From contig MGVE01000006.1 in the NCBI GenBank assembly GCA_001800315.1, positions 62,001 through 126,000 on the forward strand: DNA of 64,000 bases, given 5' to 3'. The position numbers and the translations under genes were made by a program. The DNA comes from Elusimicrobia bacterium RIFOXYA2_FULL_47_53 (GTDB lineage: Bacteria > Elusimicrobiota > Endomicrobiia > Endomicrobiales > XYA2-FULL-47-53). Shown one piece after another: positions 52,401 to 61,400 of the stretch (within the stretch, counting starts at the first letter, position 1; every line of letters starts with the position of its first letter). The notes beneath the pieces were generated by a model. The model saw nothing but the letters and a program-made list of their open reading frames with translations. It did no database searches and was not told the DNA's origin.

Positions 52401-55400
52401 GTTGTCGTTTACATTGTAAATCCTCAGCTCAACTATTGAAATGCCGCTGTTTCCGTCGTAGGAGTTACCGGCTATGTTTATGCCGGAGCGGTAGAAATCC
52501 CCTGAAATTGGCGAGGTCACCGTTGAAGTCGGCTTAACGGAATCGTATGTAAACTGCGCGTAGGGATACGGCAGGTCCACTTCGTTGCCGGCGTTATCCA
52601 TTGTCTTGGCAACGACCTTGTAGCTGGCTCCGTCTTCCCAGGAGGGCACCGGTGTCCTGTACCATTCGCCGCCGACTACGGTCGCGGGCTGCCAGACGGC
52701 GCCGGCTTCATCCTGGGTAAATACCGAACCGTCCCACCAGCCGCCGGTCGGAGGATTTTTCTGGTAAGTCACATTTGCCGAGCCGGTCCCGAAAGCATCG
52801 CTGGAAGTTCCTGAAACAGTGGACAGAGAGCTGTACCAGCTGTTGTTGGCGGGAAGCGTGACCGCGGCGACCGGACTGGTTTCATCAAACCTGAAAAGCA
52901 CCGGAGTGGAAGCGTTGCCGAAATTTCCGGCCTTATCCACGGCTCTTGCCTGAATCAGGTAGCGGTAACCGTCGCGCAGAGGCGGCGCGGCCCATTCCCA
53001 TCTGGTGCCGAGCCAGGTGGCCGTTGAATATACGGGCACGCTCGCGTTGAATGTTGAGACGCCGTTCCACCAGGAGCCGAGCGGATTCTCCTCGCGGATA
53101 GCCACATGAACTCTTGAAATGCCGGCCGGCGCGTCGGAAGCGGTGCCGGTAATAGTCGGTATGGTGTTGGCGTAAGCCGTGGACGGATAAGTGACCGTTG
53201 CCGTCGGCTTTTCCAGATCGTAAATAAATGTCCAGCTGCTTATGACAAGCTGCGTATTGGGATTATCCGGAGTCGTGACATCTATCGCGTTATCCTTGGC
53301 GCGCGCGTAAACTTTATACTGCCTCGGCTGGCTCCAGCTGATACCGGAAGTATTATAGTACCACTGAGCGGGATTGCCCGGCACGGTCGTGGCGCTTATG
53401 TAATAGGCCGTAGGCTGGTTTATCCAGGCGGAACCGTTCCACCAGGTTGTGCCCTGCGAGAGATCCTGTACTGCTATGTCAACAGCGCTTATATCGCTTA
53501 AGTAGTCAACAGCGGTTCCGGAAAGCATGCTGATACCGTTGGCGTAAAGCTGGTTGGGGTACGATATAGTCGCGGTGGGCACTCCGACATCGTAAATAAA
53601 TGTTATGGTGTTAACTCCGACCGTGTACGCGATTTCCTGATTCTGCGGCAGAGAATCGTCCGTAGCCCTGCTGGCAAGGGTATAGGAGCGGCCGCTCTGG
53701 AGCCGTGAGGCAAAGCCCGTGGAATAGATCCAGTCCGTCGTGCCGGAAGGAAGTATCCAGGCGAACTGGTTGGCCGGATCGGTGTTGAAATTGTCGCCGT
53801 CAAAACACAGCCCCGCGGTATTATCCTTTAAGAATATGTGCGTAAGGCTCATTCCCGCCGTGTAAGGACCGTCGGGAGAAACCATATCGGCCGCGGTGCC
53901 GGACAAAGTGGGCAATACCCTGTAATATTTCAGGTTCTCCGGCTGGGTTACGACACTGGCCGGCTTTGTGTCGTCGTAGCGGAATGTTTTAGCCGTGCCG
54001 GTTGATTCGTTACCGGAATTATCCCGCGTCCACGGTATTATCTTATATTCCTTTCCGCTCTTCCAGCCGGGGATAGTGTTGGCGCCGGAAGGATAATGCC
54101 AATCCGTGGTTCCGAGCGCCAGCGGCCAGTGCATGGCTCCGGGCACTATTTCCCAGGCCGAGCCGGTCCAGTATTTGTTCGGAGCTATATCCTGAAGGGC
54201 CACTCTCGTTTCTTCTATCCCGGCGGTAGAATCAAAGGCGGTTCCGGAAATAGTTGCAAGCGACGAGTAATATGTCACGCCCGCGGCCGGCAGAGTCACA
54301 ACCGAGGTGGATTTTGAAGTATCGTACGAGAATGTGTAACTTGTCGCGGAAACCTGGTAATTCTGCGCCGCGTCTTTAGCCATCACATAAATTCTGTAAG
54401 TCCTGCCGTCCAGCCACGAAGGAATATGCCAGGTCTGCTGCCAGTCGGCGAGCGTTCCGGCGTCAACTGCGGTGTAGGAAGCGGTTCCCTGAGTAAATGT
54501 CTGGGCGGCCCAGTCCCAGTAGTTGCCGCCCTCGGGGTTGTACTGAATGGCTATCTCAACCGACTCAAGGCCGCTGACATTTGTGCCGGGGTCCTGCGCG
54601 GTGCCCGAAATTGTCAGCAGCTCTCCCGACTTGTGATATTGTTTATTGGGCAGTGTTATTGACGAAAGCGGAAGCGAAGAATCGTACAGGAAAGTCCTTG
54701 TGGTCCAGCCGCTTAAGTTTCCGGCAAGGTCAAGCGCCCGTACATTGACATTGTAATAAACCTGGTCGCTGAAAGCCGGGGAGGTGGAACCCCACACCGA
54801 GCTGGAGCCAGCGCCTGGAGTTGACATCGTAACATTCCACACGCTTCCCGTCTGCCAGGAATGAGAAGGCTCATTATAGAACCATGCCGGGTTAGCCGCG
54901 GGGCCTGTTGAAAGCCTTATGTAAACATCTCTTACGCCGGAGAGAGCGTCAACCGGCGTGTCAACCGCGGTGCCTGTGATGTAAGTAAGCGTGTTGGAAG
55001 GGCCGTAAGAAACGGAAGCCGCCGGAGCGCCAAGGGTCGTGGACGGAGCGTCTCTGTCAAACAGGAACTGAACCGTGGTTCTGGCGCCGAGGTTCGTCGC
55101 GAAATCTTTTGCCCGGACCCTTATGGAGTAGTATCTCTGGCTTTCCCAGGCCGGCAGCGAGGAGGTCGCAGTCCACACGCTGTAGAGAGCCTGAGGCGAC
55201 AATACCCTGCCGCTGATCTCTGAGGTGGGTGCGTTAGACGAGAAGGCGACCCCGGTCCAGTAATAAGTATCGCCGGTCAGCAGGTAGGCTATCTGCACCT
55301 TAATCTCGGTTACTCCGCTGAAATCGTCTGTCGCGGTGCCCGAGATAGTGGGCATGGAATTATAGGTGCTTAAATTTGCCGGAAGCACTATGCTTGCCGA

Positions 55401-58400
55401 TGGAGCGATATCGTCGTAGGAGAATATCACCGATGAAACGCCGACGGTAAATGTGTCGTTCTGGTTATTCGCGTTATCCAGTCCGCGCGAGGCTACCATG
55501 TAGCGGTGGCCGCTGGTCCAGGTAATATTTGGAGGCGCGCCGTAATTCCACGCGTCAAGAGTTCCGCCGGTCCAGTCGTTCCAGGTACTGGACCCCCAGC
55601 CGCCGCCGTTCCAGTAGGAGCCGTTGTTTAAATCCTGTATCAAAACCTGAACATTGGCGACACCCGTGAAATCGTCTCCGGATATGCCCTGTATCTCAGG
55701 CAGCGAATTATAGCCCGAAAGGTGCACCGGCACTTGTATGGTGGTTTCCGGAGCCAGGGTATCAACATAGAATGTCGTGGCGGAATATATAGACTGAGCG
55801 TTGTTGGCCTTATCGGTCGCGGAAGTATTTAAATAATAGGTTTTGCCGGAAATCCAGTTGATCTGGGTCGTATACTGCCAGTAGGTTCCGCCGGGCGTGA
55901 GGTTTGAGGTCATAAGCCAGGTGGAAACATTTACCTGCCAGCCGGTGCTGTTCCAGTAATAAGGCGAACCTGTCTCTTCATAGTAAACTCTTATCTTAGT
56001 ATAGGATACATTGTCGGGAAGGTCGTCAAGCGCGGTTCCCGAAAGGGTCGTCAGGGCATTGCCGGAAGCGTTATACTGGCCGCCGCTGGTGGGCCTTAAG
56101 GACCCTGAAAGCGGAGGCTCTATATCTACCGTGCAGGTTCTTGTGGAAAGCGGAGCCTCGTAGTTGGGAGTGGAAGGCACGTTGTCGTTAGCCTTAACTC
56201 TTATTCTGTATTTCTTGCCTGATATCCAGTTTGGCGCCGCCAGCGTCCAGGCCACCGACGGGTCGGAAGGATAATCGTTGTAGTATATAGAGGCCGAACC
56301 CATTGTGGTATTCTCGGTCGTCGCGGCGTCTCCTCCGTAATAATTGTAAACCACCCAGGTTGAACCGGCAAAATCCCACCATTTGTCCGAGCCCGACGCG
56401 GTATTGGGGTCAAAGGGCGATTCGTCAAGCCTTACGGAAACTTTTATGATAGAAACGCCGGCGTAGGAGAATCCCGCTCCTTCATAATAATCTGCCGAGG
56501 TGCCGGAGATTGTAGTAAGCGGGTCTGCCGTGGAATAGCCCTTGTCTTCCAGGGGCCTTGAAACCGATGAAACCGGCGAATGAGTATCAAAGTAAACCGT
56601 ATAAGTTACCGAAGAACCGACAAGGTTTATGTTATCGGTGGCCTTAATGGAAATATTATACGACTTGCCGCTCTCCCAGACCGGCAGGTCGGTATATTCA
56701 AAATTCGGTGTCGCCTGCGTGTCTCCGCTTAAAGTTGCCGAAGGCCAGGAGCCGGGCATGGCGCCCCAGGAGCCGTTCCAGTAGGAGCTGTCGGAATTTC
56801 TCTTTATAAGAACTTCCACTTTCTGGACTCCGGAGTGATACAGCGAATTCTGGGGATAATCTATCGCGGTGCCGGTTATGGATGCCAGCGTGGTATAATA
56901 ACGGCCGTTGACGGGGCTTACGAAGGCCGCCGTCGGAGCCGAAGAATCAAATTTGAAATAATTTTCCACCGCCGCCTGCACATTCCCGGGCAGAGGCAGC
57001 GCGTTGTCGCTGGCCCAGGTTTTTACTTTATACCTGTGGCCCTGCTTCCAGTTCGCGTTGGGCACATCGGTTGAGGACCAGTTAACCCAGAGGTCTGCGG
57101 TCATCGCGGTCCAGGTGGAAGGCGTGCCCGAGGTCCAGCCGCCGGACGGGTATTCCCAGTACAAATTCTCTTCGGCAACGCCCGGAGTAATATCCTGAAC
57201 AAGGAATTGCACTTTCTTCACCCCGGATTTAAGCGGCCCGAAGGCGGCTGTCGTATCCTGGGCGGTTCCGGATATTGTGGAGAGGCTTGAATAGAATACC
57301 TCGGGGTCAGCCGGAGCGAGAATAACGGCTGAAGGGGCGTCTTTATCGCAGATAAATGTGGAGCCTCCGACATTGTACCAGTCCTGGGTATTGCCGGCGT
57401 AATCAACCGCCTGGTTGGTGACATAATAGGAGACGCCGGATTTAAGAGCGCTTAAGAAATTGGCGCTGTAATAGTTCCAGTCACCGTCGCCCGTGTTTAT
57501 GCCGAAATTTTTGCTGTCGGGAGTGCCCGAGACAAAACCGCTGCCGTCAAACCAGGTTCCGTCGGTATTCTGCCTCACGGCTATAAGCCTGCCCTCGGTG
57601 CCTGAATTGCTGCCCGGGAACGGCATATCCTGGGCTGTGCCCGAAAGCGTGGCAAGAGAAGCGTTCCAGTATTCCCCGCTTAACGGCTTGGCGACTATAA
57701 TTTCCGGGTCCTGATTATCGTAAAGGAATGTTTTTGTTGAGTAGCTTGTGGACCACTGGCCCGATTTATCCAGTACTCTGGCGTTAACGCTGTAGTTTCT
57801 GCCCGAATTTAAGTTGACATCCGAGAAGGTGGTAAACCAGACTTCCCAGGCCGATGTGTTGGTGGCGACAAACCAGGCCGTCTCGGGAAGGTTAAAGTTT
57901 ATCCTGAAATCGTCGTACTGGCGCGAATACCACTTGGTTATCTCCTGGTCGTAGACCCTCACCTGAACATATTCAATATTTCCCGTGGCCGCGCCGGCGG
58001 AATCGCCCGCGGTGCCGGAAATCGTGGTAAGCGTGTTATGGTACGACTGGTCCGGCTTTGTCACGGACAGCGTCGGAGGCGTCTGGTCAAAGGTAAAGAC
58101 CTGATCCGCCGCTGTTGAGATATTTCCAGACATATCCGTGGCCCTTGCTTTAACAAGGTATGTTATGCCGTTTGACCAGGAGGGAGTTGAAACGCTCGGC
58201 ACAACCCAGGTAACGGTAGAGTAATCGGCCGAATAAGTCTGCGCCGTTATCCAGTTTGTCGTACCGGGAAGGAATCCCGAACCCGGCACAAACCAGTCTC
58301 CATTGTCCTGGCGCTGGAAAGCCACCTCAACTTTGGAGAGGCCTGAGTTATTCGGGTAAACCGATTTCCAGTCGTAGGCGGTACCGGAAATCGTCGGGAG

Positions 58401-61400
58401 AGCCGTCATCCAGTCTTTATTGGGCATTGACAATTTAACTCTCGGCACTGTGGCGTCCCACCTGAACTGCGCCGTAGTCCAGCCCGCGAGGTTGTCGGTA
58501 TAGTCAATGGCGCGGGAATTGACATCGTATATTCTGCCGTCGTCCCACGCCAGGGAAGTAAAGGTCCAGGGAGATGTGCCGGAAACAACGGTCCAGGAAG
58601 TGCTGTCAACCGTCCAGCCGTTGCCCACCGAATAATATTCGTCGCTCGGGGTTGCCGTGCGTTTTATTCTGACATAAACCTCTTTTACAAGCGAGTTTAT
58701 CGCGCTACCGCCCGAGGGCTGATCCTGCGAGGTGCCGGATATTGTCGGCAGAGTATTAACGGGCCCATAGAAGCTCTGGTCAGGTTTTGTTATGGCGCTG
58801 GCCGGAGGCAGGCTGTCAAAAAGTAATGTCACGGTGCTTAATAGAACATCGTAATTAGAGGCGCGGTCGCGCGAACGCGAAATCAGGCGGTACCTTGTTC
58901 CGTCACTCCAGGCGCTGTTTGAAATGCCGTAATCCCAGGTTTTCGTTCCCGTACCTGCGGTAACATTGACCGCACACCAGGTGGAAAATGCAACCCACTG
59001 ATTCTGGAAGTGGCTCCAGTAATTGCTGTCTCCGTCAACACCGGCTACTCTCTGAATTGAAACTGAAACCGAAGCTATCCCCGCGAGGTCTCCCGAGGCC
59101 GTGCCAGTGATAGATGTAAGCGAGCTGACACTGGCGCCGTCCTGCGGTGTGTTTACCGATGACAAAGGAGGCGTGGTGTCCACGACAAAATCGTAACCCG
59201 CGCCGCCGTTAAGCCAGGAACCGGCATTGCCGGTATTTAAGGCCGCGTCATGGCCCCTGGCCGAGAAGTTGTACTGTTTATCGGATACCCAGTTGCCGAA
59301 ACTGTTGGACCAGGTTCTTGAAAGGGTCCCGGCGCCTAAATCTTCGGCGTTAAAGGTCACGGTGCTGGTGGACCAGACCGCTCCGGTCCAGTAGAAGGTC
59401 GTAGTATCGTCAACTTTTGTGAGTTTGAGCTCAACCGTCGCGCCTCCGGCCAGATTATCTGTTATGTTACCGGAGAAATTTATGGGGCCGGTGGGGCTTA
59501 TGGCTGAATTCTGCGTCGGATAAGAAACCGTCGCCGAGGGCGCTTCTAAATCCATAAAGAAACTGTAGGAGGAAACGCCCACCGCGTACTGGCTCTGCGA
59601 GTTATCGGCCGAATCGTAAGCTTTCGCGGCCATATAATAGGTAGTGTTGTTTTCCCAGTCAAGGGCCGCGGGCTTTGTCCAGCTCCACGAAGAGGTATAA
59701 ACGGTTATGGGGTTCCACGCTGGGCTTAACTTCCAGCCTTCCGAAGGGGCGTCTTTCCAGTATCTCCAGTCGCTTGAACGCTGCAGCAGGAACTCCACTT
59801 TGGAAAGCAGGCCCGGCGCCGGGTCCGCGCAGTCACCGGCCGCACCGGCCACCGCCGAGCGCACGATATTCTGCAATGGCTCTGTCAGCGTCGCTGTCGG
59901 GAAAGAAACATCATAAATAAAGTTTTTGTCGGCCGTGGCGTTGAAGTTTGCCACCGGCGAAACATGGTCATAGGCCCTTGCTTTGACGGTATAAGATATT
60001 CCGTCGGCCCAGGGAATAGCGCCCAGATCCAGGCGCCAGACTCCGCCGGACCAGGCGTTCGTGGAATTCCATACAACCGATTCGGCCGTCCAGGAGGAAT
60101 CGGATACGCGCCAGTAATGGTTGTCGGCGCGTTTGATATTTATTTCTATGGTTTTTACTCCGGACGGAGCGTCGCTCGCGGTTCCGGAAATCGTAGGCAG
60201 GCTCTTGTGATAAGAATTGACCGGCAGAGCCATGGCTATTCCGGGCACCTGATTATCTATCCAGATTGTGACAATCGTGTTGGGAGCTGGAGGAACGGTA
60301 TCCGTGCCGAAAGGCGAGGGATTCCATTCGGGCACATTCGCGTCGCTTACGGCCCTGGTCTTTATGGTATAACTTGAATTATGCACAAACTGCGCGCTTT
60401 CAAGGCTGAAAGACCAGTCGGGTATTGAAAGAGCCGTCAGCATCCAGGTTGACTGGGCTATCCAGTAACCGTAAGTGTTTGTGTCCACGCTCGTGTAATA
60501 TTTTCCGTCGGACTGGCGCTGGATCTGCACCTGCGCGTACTGGGCCTCGGCGATTCCAACGCCCGTTTCTGAGGCCGTACCGCCTATGGACGCGACCTGA
60601 TAATAGAAATATCCGTCTTTGACCGTGGTAATAGTTGACTGCGGCTTGGGCGGAATAAGCTTAAATGTGCCGGCGTCGGAATCGGCGCCCTGGTTCGCGG
60701 CTTTATCAAAGGCCCTGGATTTTATTTCGTAATTCTCGCCGTCGCTCTCGGGATCCGGCTGCCAGTTCACCGCTAAAGTTGAATAGGTCCACACCCCGGT
60801 GCCTGAATTATAGGTCGTGGGAAGCCAGGTGGATCCGCCCCAGTCGCTGCCCGTCCAGAACTGGCCCGAAGCGGGATGCTTTATCTGCACCTGAACATAA
60901 TCAACGCTGCCTATGTTCGCGTCCGAAGCCGTTCCCGAAAGAGTCGGCATCTGGTTCTCGTTGGGATATGTCGGCAGCGTACCCGTCGGAAGCGTTACCA
61001 CCGAGACGGGCGCCGTGGTATCATAGATAAAGTAATTCGTGGTTCCCCATTTCAAATTGCCCGACATATCAAGGGCGCGGGAGGTTACGGTATAGGAAGT
61101 GTGGTTGGTCCAGAAGCTGTCTCCGCCCATGGAGTAGTTCCAGGTATAAGACGAGAAGGCGGTTGAAGTTAAGGCCGCCGTGCTCCAGACCGCCGAAGCG
61201 GAATCAAAACCTGTGCTGCCGTTCCAGTATTTATCGTCGCTGAGCCTGCCTATGGCTATCTCCACATTCCTTATATCAGAAGGAATTCCTCCTGCGACAA
61301 TGTTGGGGTCATTAGCCGTGCCGGCGATAGCTGTCAGCGTTTTTTTCCATACCCCGGTCAGAGGAGACGAAGTGTAGTTGTTGGGCCCGGCGGTATCGTA